Positions 15,515 through 25,378 of a stretch of DNA of 64,000 bases are shown here, in pieces; position 1 is the first letter of the stretch, and every line of letters starts with the position of its first letter. Both the position numbers and the translations under genes were made by a program. Where the stretch lies: NCBI RefSeq assembly GCF_006874475.1, contig NZ_VIRM01000032.1, positions 1-64,000 of the forward strand, written 5' to 3'. Source of the stretch: Microbispora hainanensis. GTDB taxonomy: Bacteria > Actinomycetota > Actinomycetes > Streptosporangiales > Streptosporangiaceae. The notes below the pieces were generated by a model that was not told where the DNA came from, ran no database searches, and saw nothing but the letters and a program-made list of their open reading frames with translations.

Positions 15515-16360
15515 TCAGAGGCGGCAGGCGAAGATCGCGGTGACCAGGATCGCCTTGGCGCCGATGTCCCAGAGCTGGTCCATCACCTGCTGGTGGCCCT
15601 TGCGCGGGACCATCGCCCGTACGGCCACCCAGCCCTCGCGGTGGAGCGGGGAGACGGTCGGCCCCTCCATGCCCGGGGTGATCGCGATGGCCTCGTCGAT
15701 GCGCTCGGCCCGGATGTCGTAGTCGATCATCACGAAGTCGCGGGCCACGATCACGCCCTGCAGGCGGCGGATGAGCTGCTGGAAGCCGTTGGACTCGGGG
15801 GCGCCGGCCCGCTTGATCAAGATGGCCTCGGAGTGCGCGATCGGCTCGCCGAACACCTCCAGGCCGACGTTGCGCAGCGTCGTGCCGGTCTCCACCACGT
15901 CGGCGACCGCGTCGGCGACGCCGAGCCTGATCGCCGTCTCGACCGCGCCGTCGAGCTTGATGACCCGGGCGTCCACGCCCTGGTCGGCGAGGTGCTTGCC
16001 GAGCAGCCCGGCGTACGAGGTGGCGATGCGCAGACCGGACAGGTCGGCCACGCCGGAGTAGGCGCCCGGCGTCGAGGCGAAGCGGAACGTCGACCCGCCG
16101 AACCCGAGCGGCATGACCTCCTCGGCGGGGGCGCCGGAGTCGAACAGCATGTCGCGCCCGGTGATGCCGGCGTCGAGGGTGCCCTCGCCGACGTAGACGG
16201 CGATGTCGCGGGGGCGGAGGAAGAACAGCTCGCAGGAGTTCTCGGAGTCGACGACCACGAGCTCCTTGCTGTCCCTGCGCTGGCGGTAGCCCGCCTCCTT
16301 CAGCATGGTCTGGGCGGCTTCGGAGAGCGCGCCCTTGTTCGGTACGGCGATGCGCAGCAT
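15515..16360 (-). CDS. hisG: ATP phosphoribosyltransferase (long form)
   Basis: Catalyses the first step of histidine synthesis, joining ATP and PRPP. Recognised by MLRIAVPNKGALSEAAQTML at the start, DAGITGRDMLFDSGA, and the phosphate-binding loop DAVADVVETGTTLRN (about residues 150-170). At 281 aa it has the extra C-terminal ACT-like domain (about 210-281, EGPTVSPLHREGWVAVRAMVPRKGHQQVMDQL) of the long, self-regulated form that is inhibited by histidine. It follows hisE with a 61-bp gap, the normal actinobacterial pairing separated from the main his operon. AAAGGAT precedes the ATG by about 10 nt. Confidence 0.97.
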   Translation of the reverse strand: MLRIAVPNKGALSEAAQTMLKEAGYRQRRDSKELVVVDSENSCELFFLRPRDIAVYVGEGTLDAGITGRDMLFDSGAPAEEVMPLGFGGSTFRFASTPGAYSGVADLSGLRIATSYAGLLGKHLADQGVDARVIKLDGAVETAIRLGVADAVADVVETGTTLRNVGLEVFGEPIAHSEAILIKRAGAPESNGFQQLIRRLQGVIVARDFVMIDYDIRAERIDEAIAITPGMEGPTVSPLHREGWVAVRAMVPRKGHQQVMDQLWDIGAKAILVTAIFACRL

Positions 16361-16421
16361 GAGTGGGAGATCCTTTCGAGCGGAAACGAGGTCGATGGTC
16401 GATCTGGGGCCGCCGTGGCGG

Positions 16422-16685
16422 CTACAGATGCTTGTAGACCTCGTCGAGCCCGATTCCGCGCGCCAGCATCAGGACCTGGACGTGGTAGAGCAGCTGTGAG
16501 ATCTCCTCGGCCGCCCGGTCCGCCGACTCGTGCTCGGCCGCCATCCAGCTCTCCGCGGCCTCTTCGACGACCTTCTTGCCGATGGCATGGACGCCGGCGT
16601 CCAGGGCGGCCACGGTGCCCGACCCCGCGGGCCGGGTGCGCGCCTTCTCTGCCAGCTCGGCGTACAGCTCTTCGAAGGTCTTCAT
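16422..16685 (-). CDS. hisE: Phosphoribosyl-ATP pyrophosphatase
   Basis: An 87-aa all-helical protein of the MazG-like superfamily that hydrolyses PR-ATP to PR-AMP, the second step of histidine synthesis. Seen are [19 protein letters not shown], the metal-binding acidic helix [18 protein letters not shown] and the second helix [17 protein letters not shown]. The start at ATG 16685 is set by the family N-terminus. hisG follows on the same strand, consistent with joint expression. Confidence 0.96.
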   Translation of the reverse strand: MKTFEELYAELAEKARTRPAGSGTVAALDAGVHAIGKKVVEEAAESWMAAEHESADRAAEEISQLLYHVQVLMLARGIGLDEVYKHL

Positions 16686-16801
16686 GGTCTCTCTCGCGTC
16701 GTGGGCGTGCGCCTTCAGGGTATCGGCCCCAGGGTAGTCGCGGGGGCGGGCCGCCGCGCCCCGCGTCCACCCTGCGAGATCGGGCCTGTCGCCCGGGCGG
16801 C

Positions 16802-17767
16802 TCAGCCGAGGATCTTCCTGGCCAGCCTGAGCTGGTCGAGCGCCTGCTGCGACTCGCCGCCCTCGTGACCGTTGAACGGCCAGACCGTGATGTCCTTGGG
16901 CCCGGCGTAGTGGTTGTAGGCCGCGAACACGGTCGACGCCGGGGTCACGCCGTCGCGCAGGGCGACGGAGAACCGGGCGGGCGTGGTGGCCCGCGCGGCG
17001 AAGTGCAGGCCGTCGAAGTAGTCGAGGGTCGCGAAGACGTCCTCGACCCGGGTCCTGTGGATCCCGCAGAACCGGCCCAGCTCGCCGTACGGCTCCTCGT
17101 CGGTGATCTCGACGGCGCGCCGGATGTCGCACATGAACGGCACGTTGACGAACGCGTAGGCGAGGTCGGGCACGAGCGCGGCGGCGGCCAGCGCCATGCC
17201 GCCGCCCTGGCTGCCGCCGGTCACCACGACCCGCCCGGCATCCACCAGGGGGTGTGACCTGGCCGCCTCGACCGCGCGTACGACGTCGGTGTAGAGCCGC
17301 CGGTAGTAGTAGTCGTCGCGGTCGAACACGCCCTGGGTGAGCTTGCCGGGGATCTGCGCGCCGTTGCCGCCCACCGGGTCGGGCGTGTCGCCCGAGCGCC
17401 AGGTGCCGCCCTGCCCGCGCGTGTCCATCACGAAGGTCGCGTATCCGGCGGCCGGCCACAGCAGCCAGTCGTGCGGCCGGCCGCGTCCGCCGCCGTACCC
17501 GATGTACTCCACCACGCACGGCAACGGGCCCGGCGCGCCCGCGGGCGCGATGAACCATCCCTTGATCGGATGCCCGCCGAATCCCGCGAACGTCACGTCG
17601 GCCACGTCGAGCAGCGCGAGGTCGGCCTCGTACGGCTCGAAGACGGCGTTCAGGTCGTGCGCGCGGGCCTCGGCCAGCGTGCGGTCCCAGAAGGCGTCGA
17701 AATCGGCGGGCTCCCGGCGCTCGGGCAGGTAGGCGCGCAACTGGTCAAGAGGCATGTCGACGAACAT
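16802..17767 (-). CDS. Acetylxylan esterase / cephalosporin-C deacetylase family (AXE1, CE7)
   Basis: CE7 esterases remove acetyl groups from xylo-oligosaccharides. The RGQ signature is [10 protein letters not shown] (about residue 108). The nucleophile motif is [10 protein letters not shown] (about 180), the acid is in [19 protein letters not shown] (about 275) and the His in FNGHEGG (about 300). 321 aa without a signal peptide, so it acts on imported acetylated oligosaccharides inside the cell. ATG 17767 is preferred because GGGAG lies about 6 nt upstream; the longer frame to 17827 has no support. It is divergent from a sugar ABC importer, and the shared region holds a LacI-like operator, which supports a role in hemicellulose use. 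Confidence 0.93.
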   Translation of the reverse strand: MFVDMPLDQLRAYLPERREPADFDAFWDRTLAEARAHDLNAVFEPYEADLALLDVADVTFAGFGGHPIKGWFIAPAGAPGPLPCVVEYIGYGGGRGRPHDWLLWPAAGYATFVMDTRGQGGTWRSGDTPDPVGGNGAQIPGKLTQGVFDRDDYYYRRLYTDVVRAVEAARSHPLVDAGRVVVTGGSQGGGMALAAAALVPDLAYAFVNVPFMCDIRRAVEITDEEPYGELGRFCGIHRTRVEDVFATLDYFDGLHFAARATTPARFSVALRDGVTPASTVFAAYNHYAGPKDITVWPFNGHEGGESQQALDQLRLARKILG

Positions 17768-17954
17768 GGGGGCTCCCGTGAGGTGGTGGGCCTGGCTCGT
17801 GTACGCCGCAAGGTTACACAAGTGCACCGTTTCAGACTTCTGACCCGGTTAAGGGTCGTTCGCCGGGGTCCACCTCATCATCGTTGACCAATTTGAGCTG
17901 GGAAATCGCGCTGCGGGCGGCGTGACGTCCGGATCGGCGGGGCGAAACGCCCTC

Positions 17955-17983
17955 TTGAAACTAATCCGGTTTAGTGCTGGACT
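17955..17983 (+). promoter_or_regulatory. Sugar importer promoter with LacI-like operator in the spacer
   Basis: TTGAAA (17955-17960), a 17-bp spacer and TGGACT (17978-17983) form a credible promoter with a start near 17990. The palindrome ACTAATCCGGTTTAGT (17960-17975; 7 of 8 pairs match, centre CCGG) fills the spacer. A centre with CpG is typical of LacI-family operators. The rest of the 331-bp gap between the divergent esterase and binding-protein genes contains one more inverted repeat, GACCC-N6-GGGTC (17842-17857), closer to the esterase, and no ORF that looks coding. No regulator gene is present nearby. Confidence 0.6.
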
Positions 17984-18098
17984 CTGCACGAATTCGAAGC
18001 GTGGGCGGTGCGCCGCACGGGCACGGCCTCGCGGCGGACCGCCTCTCGGGGGGCACGACATGTCAGTCGATCACTTTCCGTAGAGATCGGAGACGTCC

Positions 18099-19367
18099 AT
18101 GCGACGAACGACGGCGGCCACCTGCGCCGCCCTGATCGCCGCCCTGATCGCCGCCCTCGGCGCGGGCTGCGCGACCAGCGGCACCTCGGAGACCGAGCAG
18201 GCCGACGCGAACGCCCCGGCCGCCATCACGTGGTGGTCCACCGGCGGCGACGACGAGAGCGCGGCCTTCCAGAAGGCGGCCGACCTGTACACCAGGTCGC
18301 ACCCCAATGTGACGATCAAGGTGCAGACGCTGGCCTGGGACGACGCGTACGCCAAGCTGCTCGCGGCCTCGACCAGCCGCAGCGGGCCCGACCTCATCTC
18401 CGGCGGCATGACCTGGACCATCCAGTTCGGCCTGCGCGGCGGGATGGTCGACCTCCGCGCGTACGGCATCGAGCAGCTCCAGGCCCAGGCGCAGCCCGCC
18501 CAGTGGAAGTCGGCCGTCTCCCCCGACGGCACCATCTACGGCATCCCGCTCGACATGTCCACCGTGGCGCTCTACTACCGGACCGACCTGTTCGAGAAGG
18601 CCGGGATCAAGGAGCCGCCCAAGACCTGGGAGGAGCTCACCACCGACATCGGGAAACTCAAGAAATCCGGGGTGAAGACGCCGTTCAGCATCGACTGGGG
18701 CAACCTCGACTGGATCGGCTACTTCAACTTCCTCTACCAGGCGGGCGGCGCCTTCTACACGCCGGACTGCAAGCCCTCGCTCGACACCCCCCAGGCCGAG
18801 CAGGCGCTGTCGTACTGGATCGACCTGCACCGCAAATACGGCGCGCCGACCGACACGGTGACGACCTCGGACGCGCTCGACCAGGGCATCGCGATGGTCT
18901 ACGGCGGCAACTGGAACGCCCTGGGCATCGACACCAGCAAGCCCGAGATGAAGGGCAAGTGGGCGATCGCCCCACTGCCGGCCGGCCCGGCGGCGCCCAC
19001 GACCTTCATCGGCGGCCGGGCCGTCGGGGTCACGTCCTACAGCAAGCACATCCAGCAGGCGGCCGACTTCGTCAAGTTCCTCTACACCGACGAGGCCGTC
19101 GACGCGGTGACGGCGGAGTCGAAGGCCCGCAACGTCTCCTACATCCCGCCCCGCCCGGACAAGGTCGCCGACTCGCCGTTCACCCCGGAGCACGCGGCGG
19201 TGTTCGCGGAGATCATCAAGACCGGCGCGGCCGCGCCCGGATGTCCCGGCTGGGACGAGAGCGCGTCCGACGTGGCCAAGCAGTTCCAGGCCGCGATCCT
19301 CGGCAAGGCCGACGTGAAGACGGCGCTGGCCGAGGCCGCCAAGGTCATGGAGCGCAACGCCGGATAG
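18099..19367 (+). CDS. Sugar ABC transporter substrate-binding lipoprotein
   Basis: Family 1 extracellular solute-binding protein, 422 aa. The signal peptide MRRTTAATCAALIAALIAAL ends in the lipobox LGAGC (Cys at about residue 24), so it is lipid-anchored outside the membrane. The mature protein starts AAITWWSTGGDDESAAFQ and contains the usual PDLISGGMTWTIQFGLRGGM and PDGTIYGIPLDMSTVALYYR segments, typical of oligosaccharide binders. It opens an operon with two permeases; no ATPase gene is present, so a shared ATPase of MsiK type encoded elsewhere is implied. Expression should respond to the operator at 17960-17975. Confidence 0.95.
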   Translation: MRRTTAATCAALIAALIAALGAGCATSGTSETEQADANAPAAITWWSTGGDDESAAFQKAADLYTRSHPNVTIKVQTLAWDDAYAKLLAASTSRSGPDLISGGMTWTIQFGLRGGMVDLRAYGIEQLQAQAQPAQWKSAVSPDGTIYGIPLDMSTVALYYRTDLFEKAGIKEPPKTWEELTTDIGKLKKSGVKTPFSIDWGNLDWIGYFNFLYQAGGAFYTPDCKPSLDTPQAEQALSYWIDLHRKYGAPTDTVTTSDALDQGIAMVYGGNWNALGIDTSKPEMKGKWAIAPLPAGPAAPTTFIGGRAVGVTSYSKHIQQAADFVKFLYTDEAVDAVTAESKARNVSYIPPRPDKVADSPFTPEHAAVFAEIIKTGAAAPGCPGWDESASDVAKQFQAAILGKADVKTALAEAAKVMERNAG

Positions 19368-19506
19368 CCGCGACGGCCGTGGCTCGCCGGTGACGCCTGA
19401 CCACTCACCGGCCGCGGCCTCCGTCCTCCGCACTCGCCCGGGCCGGTGCCGCCCGACCCCGCACCGGCCCGGACCCGCCCACGGTTTCCCTCCGGATGGA
19501 GACGAC

Positions 19507-20421
19507 ATGGCAACCCACGCCGCCGCGCCCCGGCAACGGTGGCGCCGCTACGGCACCTCCTATCTGATGCTGCTGCCGTTCCTCGGCCTGTTCGCCGGCT
19601 TCCTCGTCTGGCCGCTGGCCAACTCGCTCTATCTCAGCTTCACCAAGTTCGACGGGGTGAACGCCCCGCGGTTCGAAGGCCTGGAGAACTTCCGGCGCCT
19701 GCTGTTCGACGACGACCGGTTCCGGCACGCCCTCGGCAACACCTTCATCTACGTCGTGGCGTCCGTCGGGATCGGCACGCTGCTGTCGCTCGGCCTCGCG
19801 CTGGCCTTCAACGGGTCGAGCTGGCCGCACCGCATCATGCGGACGATCTTCTTCCTGCCCTCGGTGACGTCGTCGATCGCCCTCATGCTGCTCTGGAAGT
19901 GGATCTTCAATCCCGGTGACTTCGGCCTGGCCAACACCGTCATCGCCTGGTTCGGCGGCAGGGCCGTCGAGTGGCTCGCCACCCCCGGGCTCACGGTCCC
20001 CATCCTCGTGCTCATGTCGGTGTGGGGCGGGATGGGCTACGGCATGGTCCTGTACGTCGCCGGGCTCAACACGATCCCGCAGGAGTACTACGAGGCGGCC
20101 CGCATCGACGGCGCCGGCACCTGGCAGCGGTTCCGCCGGGTGACGCTGCCGCTGCTGCGCCCGGTCACCACGTATGTGGTCGTGACCGGGCTCATCGGGG
20201 CCTTCCAGGTCTTCGAGGCCGTCTACATCGTGTTCCGGGGCACCAACAACATCGGCGGCGTGCTCGACTCGGGCCTGATGATCGTGCCCTACCTCTACGA
20301 CCAGGGCTTCACGCACTTCAAGCTCGGCTACGCCTCGGCCGTCGCCTGGGTGCTCTTCCTGATCATCTTCGCCCTCAGCATGGTCAACCTCCGCATCGGC
20401 CGCGCCCTGAAGGAGCTGTGA
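19507..20421 (+). CDS. Sugar ABC transporter permease (MalF/UgpA-like)
   Basis: Six transmembrane segments in 304 aa, beginning [20 protein letters not shown]. The EAA loop that contacts the ATPase is [18 protein letters not shown] at about residue 195. A ribosome-binding site (GGATGGAGA) lies before ATG 19507, and the longer upstream frame is not supported. The stop codon overlaps the start of the second permease by one base (TGATG). With the binding protein and second permease it forms a CUT1-type importer. Confidence 0.95.
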   Translation: MATHAAAPRQRWRRYGTSYLMLLPFLGLFAGFLVWPLANSLYLSFTKFDGVNAPRFEGLENFRRLLFDDDRFRHALGNTFIYVVASVGIGTLLSLGLALAFNGSSWPHRIMRTIFFLPSVTSSIALMLLWKWIFNPGDFGLANTVIAWFGGRAVEWLATPGLTVPILVLMSVWGGMGYGMVLYVAGLNTIPQEYYEAARIDGAGTWQRFRRVTLPLLRPVTTYVVVTGLIGAFQVFEAVYIVFRGTNNIGGVLDSGLMIVPYLYDQGFTHFKLGYASAVAWVLFLIIFALSMVNLRIGRALKEL

Positions 20422-21380
20422 TGGCCGTCGCCCCCACGACCACACCGATCGTCGCCGGCCCGGCCGCCGCGCCCCGGCGGGCGCCCACGGCCGGGAAGGG
20501 CACCACCTGGCGCGGCCACCTGCTGCGCCTGCCGTTCTACCTGCTGTCGCTCACCATGATCGCGCCGTTCTACTGGATGCTGATCACGGTGTTCAAGCCG
20601 GTGACCGAGATCGACGAACAGCCGCCGTCGTTCGTGCCCGAGCACCCCACGCTGAACAACTTCTACGACCCCGGCTACTCGTCCACCCAGGTCAACCCGG
20701 GCCACCTGCAGGGCATCTTCCAGCGGTTCCAGGTGGACTTCGGGTTCGGCCGCTTCATGTTCAACAGCCTGGTGATCACTGTCGTGATCACGATCGGGTC
20801 GCTGCTGATCGCCTCGCTGGCGGCGTATGTGATCACCAAGCACCGGGTGCCGGGGCGACGGCTGATCTTCCTGCTGATCGTCGCCTCGATGATGGTGCCC
20901 TGGCAGACCACCCTGGTGCCGAACTACGTCATCATGCGCAACCTGGGCTGGCTGGACACCTACCAGGGCTACATCATCCCGGCGCTGGCCAAGGCGTTCG
21001 TGCTGTTCTTCCTGGTGCAGTTCCTCCACTCGATCCCGGACGAGCTCATCCAGGCCGCCCGGGTCGACGGCGCCGGGGAGTGGCGCATCTGGTGGCAGGT
21101 CGTGCTGCCGCTGCTGCGCCCGGCCCTCGCCGCGATGTCGATCTTCATCGTGCTCGCGGAGTGGAACAACTTCCTCTGGCCGCTGATCATCGTGCAGAGC
21201 GACGAGATGGCCAACATCCCTGTCGCGCTCGCCCGGTTGAACTCGTATTTCACCGGCGCGCAGAACCAGGGGGCGATCATGGCGGGCGGCCTGCTCGCCT
21301 CCCTGCCGTCGATCGCCTTCTTCCTCGCCTTCCAGCGCTACTTCACCCGAGGGATCGTGCTGAGCGGCCTGAAGGGCTGA
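20421..21380 (+). CDS. Sugar ABC transporter permease (MalG/UgpE-like)
   Basis: Second membrane subunit of the CUT1 importer, 319 aa, six transmembrane segments (from [20 protein letters not shown]) and an EAA loop [18 protein letters not shown] at about residue 210. The segment between TM1 and TM2 is long (about residues 60-105), as usual for this subunit. Its 3' end overlaps the convergent reductase-hydrolase gene by 38 bp, so the two transcripts are antisense there. Confidence 0.95.
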   Translation: MAVAPTTTPIVAGPAAAPRRAPTAGKGTTWRGHLLRLPFYLLSLTMIAPFYWMLITVFKPVTEIDEQPPSFVPEHPTLNNFYDPGYSSTQVNPGHLQGIFQRFQVDFGFGRFMFNSLVITVVITIGSLLIASLAAYVITKHRVPGRRLIFLLIVASMMVPWQTTLVPNYVIMRNLGWLDTYQGYIIPALAKAFVLFFLVQFLHSIPDELIQAARVDGAGEWRIWWQVVLPLLRPALAAMSIFIVLAEWNNFLWPLIIVQSDEMANIPVALARLNSYFTGAQNQGAIMAGGLLASLPSIAFFLAFQRYFTRGIVLSGLKG

Positions 21381-23337
21381 ACGGCTCACGCACCCGGGGA
21401 GGCGCGCCGCCCGCCACGGCGTGGGCGACCTCCTCCGGGTGCGTCAGCTGGGGGTGATGACCCGCGTCCGGGATCACCGTCACCTCGGCCCGCGGGAGCG
21501 TGTCCAGAAGGGCCCGTCCTTCCGGGCTCAGCGGGTCGCGCGACCCCACGACGACGTGCACGTCTCCCCGGTAGCGCGCCAGCCCGGCCCGCAGGTCCGC
21601 CCGCCACCGGGGCGACGCCGCGGCGGTCAGGAGCCGGGCGGTGGCCGCGGCGGCGCCCCGGCGCAGATCGGCCACGCTCGTGCGGAGAGCGGGCGCGTGT
21701 GCCGGATCCCCGGTGAGCCGCTCGGCCAGCGCCCGGGCGGAGACCCGGCCGAGATGCCAGCGGGCCAGGAGCCGGGGGACGGACGCCGAGCGCGCCTGGA
21801 GGAAGAACGGCGCCACCAGCGTGAGCCGTTCCACCGCGTCCGGCTGGGCGGCCGCGGCCTCCACCGCCGCCGCGGCCCCGATGGAGTGACCGACGAGGTG
21901 ACGCGCGCCGGTCTCGGTGACGAGGGCGGCGAGCCAGGACGGCCAGTCGTCGCGGTCTCCCGCGCTCATCCCCAGGCCCGGCAGGTCGGCGGCGCGGGCC
22001 CGGCCCAGGGCCGTGACGACCGGCGCCCAGGTGTCGGCGTTGACCGGCAGACCCGGCAGCACCACCGTGGGCGCGGCCGGCTCGCCGAGCTCGAAGGTCC
22101 GCACCCCGCCCGGAGCGGTGAACCGCCTGCCGCCGGCAGGGGCGTCGCCGAACCGGCTCACGGCCAGGTGGTCGGCCCAGCGGCGGATCGTCGTGGCGGT
22201 GTCCGGCATGGCCAGGCCGTGACGGGCGGCGAAGGCACGCGCCGGGCCGGTGGGATAGCGGTCGCCCGACAGGAACGTCAGCGTCTCCGGATCGGCCCTC
22301 GTGAGCCCTCGGGGCAGGCGCCTCACCACGGCCACCGGCACCCGCGCCCGGGGCGCCTTGACCCGGTAGTGCGCCGCGACGAGCGCGACCAGATCGGGCA
22401 GCGCGGGCGTGTCGTCGTCCAGCAGCCAGTAGGACGCGCGCTCGGCGGTCTCGTCCACCGGCAGCAGGGTCATGAACCGGGCGAGGTAGTCGACCGCCAC
22501 CACGGGCACGAACGTCCGCGCGTTCCCCGGCACCGCGGGGAGACCTCCCTGCCAGAGGTCGCGCAGGGTCGACGCGAGCCCGAGATACTGGCCGGCCTCG
22601 CCCGTGACGCTGTCGCCGATCACGCTGGCCGGATTGACGACCGACCAGGGAACGCCCAGCCGCTCCGCCTCGAACCGGAAGACGGCGTCCGCCTCCATCT
22701 TGGACGCCTCGTACGCGCCCAGGGCTCGGTAGGTCTCCCGCCGCCGCTCCTCGCTCCAGGGACGGGGGTCCTGGCCGCCCACGCGATAGCCGGAGACGTG
22801 AACGAGGCGGCGCAGCCGCGGCAGCCGCGCCGCGAAGGCGACGACCGAGCGGACGCTCTCGACGTTGGCGCGGCGGGCCTCGTCCGCCTGCATGCCGAAC
22901 CGGTAGGCGCCGGCGCAGTTGTAGACCTCCGTGACGTCGCCGAGCGCCCCCTCGATCGGCGTCCCCTCGATCGGCGACGGCTGGGTGAGATCGGCCCCGA
23001 GATCGGCCGGGGCCTCGTCATGCCCGTGCTCGGCCAGCCAGCGGACGAGCCGCCCGTAGGACGCGCGGCTCCGGTTCGCCGTGCTCACCCGGACTCCGGC
23101 ATGACCGAGCGCGAGGACCAGGTGGCGTCCGACGAAGCCGGTCGCGCCCAGGACCAGCGCGTGCCGGTCCCCGGGCGGCGGCACCTCTGCACGCCCTGCC
23201 CGGGCCGCCTCGCCGTCCGCGGCTGCGCGGTCTCTCTGGGCTGCGCGCTCTCTCAGGGCTGTGCGGTCGTCCGGGGATGGCCGGTCGCTGTGGAAGGCCG
23301 GCCGGGGGCCGGTCTCGGCTCCGCTGTTTCCGATCAT
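21343..23337 (-). CDS. NAD(P)-dependent extended SDR fused to an alpha/beta-hydrolase
   Basis: A 664-aa two-domain enzyme. After a charged lead of about 55 residues the first domain (about 55-400) has the Rossmann motif [16 protein letters not shown] and the catalytic Tyr-X3-Lys in [10 protein letters not shown]; strands and length resemble acyl-CoA or carboxylic-acid reductase-like extended SDRs. The second domain (about 400-650) is an alpha/beta-hydrolase with nucleophile elbow [10 protein letters not shown], acid in [11 protein letters not shown] and His in [16 protein letters not shown] reductase tied to a thioesterase/esterase suggests stepwise processing of a lipid or polyketide ester, but no substrate is evident. 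Driven by a TetR-type, nearly leaderless promoter. No regulator gene is adjacent. Confidence 0.87.
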   Translation of the reverse strand: MIGNSGAETGPRPAFHSDRPSPDDRTALRERAAQRDRAAADGEAARAGRAEVPPPGDRHALVLGATGFVGRHLVLALGHAGVRVSTANRSRASYGRLVRWLAEHGHDEAPADLGADLTQPSPIEGTPIEGALGDVTEVYNCAGAYRFGMQADEARRANVESVRSVVAFAARLPRLRRLVHVSGYRVGGQDPRPWSEERRRETYRALGAYEASKMEADAVFRFEAERLGVPWSVVNPASVIGDSVTGEAGQYLGLASTLRDLWQGGLPAVPGNARTFVPVVAVDYLARFMTLLPVDETAERASYWLLDDDTPALPDLVALVAAHYRVKAPRARVPVAVVRRLPRGLTRADPETLTFLSGDRYPTGPARAFAARHGLAMPDTATTIRRWADHLAVSRFGDAPAGGRRFTAPGGVRTFELGEPAAPTVVLPGLPVNADTWAPVVTALGRARAADLPGLGMSAGDRDDWPSWLAALVTETGARHLVGHSIGAAAAVEAAAAQPDAVERLTLVAPFFLQARSASVPRLLARWHLGRVSARALAERLTGDPAHAPALRTSVADLRRGAAAATARLLTAAASPRWRADLRAGLARYRGDVHVVVGSRDPLSPEGRALLDTLPRAEVTVIPDAGHHPQLTHPEEVAHAVAGGAPPRVREPFSPSGRSARSLG

Positions 23338-23345
23338 GCGAGAAG

Positions 23346-23374
23346 ACTAGACCGGTCTACATAGTTTGTGTCAA
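23346..23374 (-). promoter_or_regulatory. Leaderless promoter with TetR-like operator for the fusion gene
   Basis: On the minus strand TTGACA (23374-23369), 17 bp, then TCTAGT (23351-23346). The predicted start is 2-3 nt before the ATG at 23337. The perfect palindrome TAGACCGGTCTA (23348-23359) overlaps the -10 and spacer, the classic position for a TetR-family repressor. No Shine-Dalgarno sequence precedes the ATG. Confidence 0.65.
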
Positions 23375-23388
23375 CACGCCCCCAAATG

Positions 23389-23420
23389 CCACCGGGCCGC
23401 CCATAAGGACGGCCCGGTGG
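23389..23420 (-). terminator. Hairpin terminator after the RNA helicase gene
   Basis: CCACCGGGCCG pairs with CGGCCCGGTGG (11-bp stem, about 10-nt loop). It lies 36-67 bp beyond the helicase stop and directly upstream of the next promoter, so it isolates the two genes. Confidence 0.7.
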
Positions 23421-23455
23421 TGGTGCGGTGCTCAGTTCAGCATCGTGGTGAGGGT

Positions 23456-25039
23456 TCAGCGGCCGGTGAAACGGCCACCACGGCCGCGGCGTCCGCCACG
23501 GCCGGCGTCGCCGCCGTAGCCCCCGCGTCCGCCCTGACCGCTCTGGCCACCCTGACCGCCGTACGCGCCCTGACCGCTGTAGCCGGCCTGGCCGTGTCCG
23601 GTCTGGCCGCCGTGCCCACCCGTACGGCCACGGTGGTGACCGCCGCGGGACTCGCTGCGGCCGTCGGCCCAGCCGTCGCCGGTCCGGGGACCGCGAGACC
23701 GCTCGCCCTGGTCGGACCGCCTGCGCCGGCCGTCCCCGTCACCGGGGCGGTCGCCGCCGTGCCGCCGGCGGCCGGGCGCCCGGTCGTCCCGCGCGGATCG
23801 CAGCGGCCTGCGCACGTCGGGCTCCCACACCGGAACGGCCTCGCCGCTCGGCCGCCGGGCCCCGGCGATCTCGGCCAGGATCGGGTCACCCGGCGTCACC
23901 CGGTGACGGGACGGGGTCACCCCCGCCTTGCGGGTCATCGACTCGGCGGCGCGGCGCTCGCTCGGCAGGACCAGCGTCAGCACCACGCCGCGCTCGCCCG
24001 CGCGGGCCGTACGGCCGCCGCGGTGCAGGTAGCTCTTGTGGTCGGCCGGCGGGTCCACGTGCAGCACGAGGCTCACGTCGTCGACGTGGATGCCGCGGGC
24101 GGCGACGTCGGTGCACACGAGCACCCCGATCGTGCCCTCACGGAACCCGTCGAGGATGCGGGTGCGCTGGTTCTGCCGCTTGCCGCCGTGCAGGCCGCCC
24201 GCGCGGACGCCCGACCGGGCGAGCTGCTTCACGACGCGGTCCACGCCGTGCTGGGTGCGGACGAACAGGATCGTACGGCCGTCCCGGTTGGCGATCTCCG
24301 CCGTCACGTCCACCTTGTCGTCACGGTGCACCTGGAGCAGGTGGTGCTCCATCGTCTCCACTGAGGAGGTGGCCGGGTCCAGGGAGTGGATCACCGGGTC
24401 GGTCAGGAAGCGCGTGACCAGCGTGTCCACGTCGCCGTCGAGCGTCGCGGAGAACAGCAGTCGCTGCCCGTCGGCGGGCGTGCGGGCGAGCAGCGCGCTG
24501 ACCACGGGCAGGAACCCGAGGTCGCACATGTGGTCGGCCTCGTCGAGGACGGTGACCTGGACGTCGTCCAGCGCACACTCGCCCTGCTCGATGAGGTCGG
24601 TGAGGCGGCCGGGCGTGGCGACGACGAGGTCGACCCCCCGGCGCAGGTCGTCGATCTGGCGGCCCATGGACATGCCGCCGACGACCGTGCGGGTGCGCAG
24701 CGACAGCCCGCGGCCGAGCGGTTCGAGGGCGTCGGCCACCTGCAGGGCCAGTTCGCGGGTGGGCACCAGGACGAGGGCCCGGGGGCGGCCGGGGCGGGCC
24801 TTCTCCCCCGCGATCCTGGTCAGGGTGGGCAGGCCGAAGGCGAGCGTCTTGCCGGAGCCGGTCTGGCCCCGGCCGAGGACGTCGTAGCCGGCGAGGATGT
24901 CGGGGATGGCCGCCCGCTGGATCGGGAACGGCTCGGTGATGCCCTGCCGGGCCAGCCCCGCCACGAGCGGCTTGGGCAGACCCAGCAGTGCGAACTCGGC
25001 GCGGGTCTCGGTGCCCTCACCGAGGTCAAGCATGGTCAC
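23456..25039 (-). CDS. DEAD-box RNA helicase with Gly/Arg-rich tail
   Basis: ATP-dependent RNA helicase acting on structured RNA in ribosome assembly or decay. Motifs in order: Q motif FPIQRAAIPDIL, I GRGQTGSGKT, Ia VPTREL, Ib ATPGRL, II VLDEADHM, III FSATLDG, IV ILFVRTQ, V VCTDVAARGIHV, VI HRGGRTARAG. From about residue 370 the chain is basic and disordered, ending in Gly-Gly-X repeats (GGQGGQSGQGGRGGYGG) that bind RNA. GTG 25039 is chosen because AAAGG sits 9 nt before it; ATG 25033 is an alternative. An upstream extension of the frame is open but contains an imperfect duplicated stretch and is probably untranslated leader. 527 aa. Confidence 0.94.
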   Translation of the reverse strand: MTMLDLGEGTETRAEFALLGLPKPLVAGLARQGITEPFPIQRAAIPDILAGYDVLGRGQTGSGKTLAFGLPTLTRIAGEKARPGRPRALVLVPTRELALQVADALEPLGRGLSLRTRTVVGGMSMGRQIDDLRRGVDLVVATPGRLTDLIEQGECALDDVQVTVLDEADHMCDLGFLPVVSALLARTPADGQRLLFSATLDGDVDTLVTRFLTDPVIHSLDPATSSVETMEHHLLQVHRDDKVDVTAEIANRDGRTILFVRTQHGVDRVVKQLARSGVRAGGLHGGKRQNQRTRILDGFREGTIGVLVCTDVAARGIHVDDVSLVLHVDPPADHKSYLHRGGRTARAGERGVVLTLVLPSERRAAESMTRKAGVTPSRHRVTPGDPILAEIAGARRPSGEAVPVWEPDVRRPLRSARDDRAPGRRRHGGDRPGDGDGRRRRSDQGERSRGPRTGDGWADGRSESRGGHHRGRTGGHGGQTGHGQAGYSGQGAYGGQGGQSGQGGRGGYGGDAGRGGRRGRGGRFTGR

Positions 25040-25051
25040 GAAATCGTGCCT

Positions 25052-25119
25052 TTCGTAGAAAGAACGTGCCGGAACACGTGGGCGCGTCACTTCTGCGAAA
25101 GGACGAGCCGGTACACGTA
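25052..25119. repeat. Imperfect 29-bp direct repeat in the helicase leader
   Basis: 25052-25080 and 25091-25119 match at 22 of 29 positions (shared elements GAAAG, GAGCCGG/GTGCCGG and ACACGT). They lie just upstream of the helicase start and may belong to a regulated 5' leader. The remaining gap to the terminator at 25379 (about 260 bp) shows no likely gene; AT-richer DNA near 25258-25285 may hold the helicase promoter. Confidence 0.45.
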
Positions 25120-25378
25120 CGGCAAGCGAGCCGTACCAATCGGGGCGCCGGAGGCCGGAAGATGTCGTGGCCTGCGCCCGGGTGATGCCGTGAGCGCGTC
25201 CCGCAGAAGTGGAGACCGCCGGGTGGCGGCATCCCACGGACGCCCGACACTCACGTCGCACAAAGCAAAGCGAATAACAACTCTACGGCATTCCCGCGCC
25301 GCGGCGGCGATTCCGCGGCCGGACGGAGGCCGGGGCGCGCCGGGTCGCCGGCCCTGTGGGAGACGACCGGCCGGAACG

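Noticed and set aside
16422-17558. 378-codon frame containing HisE
   Set aside because: Only the last 87 codons match HisE. The upstream part is antisense-like nonsense within the esterase gene region.
21421-23364. 647-codon plus-strand frame
   Set aside because: Shadow of the fusion gene, whose motifs are clear on the minus strand.
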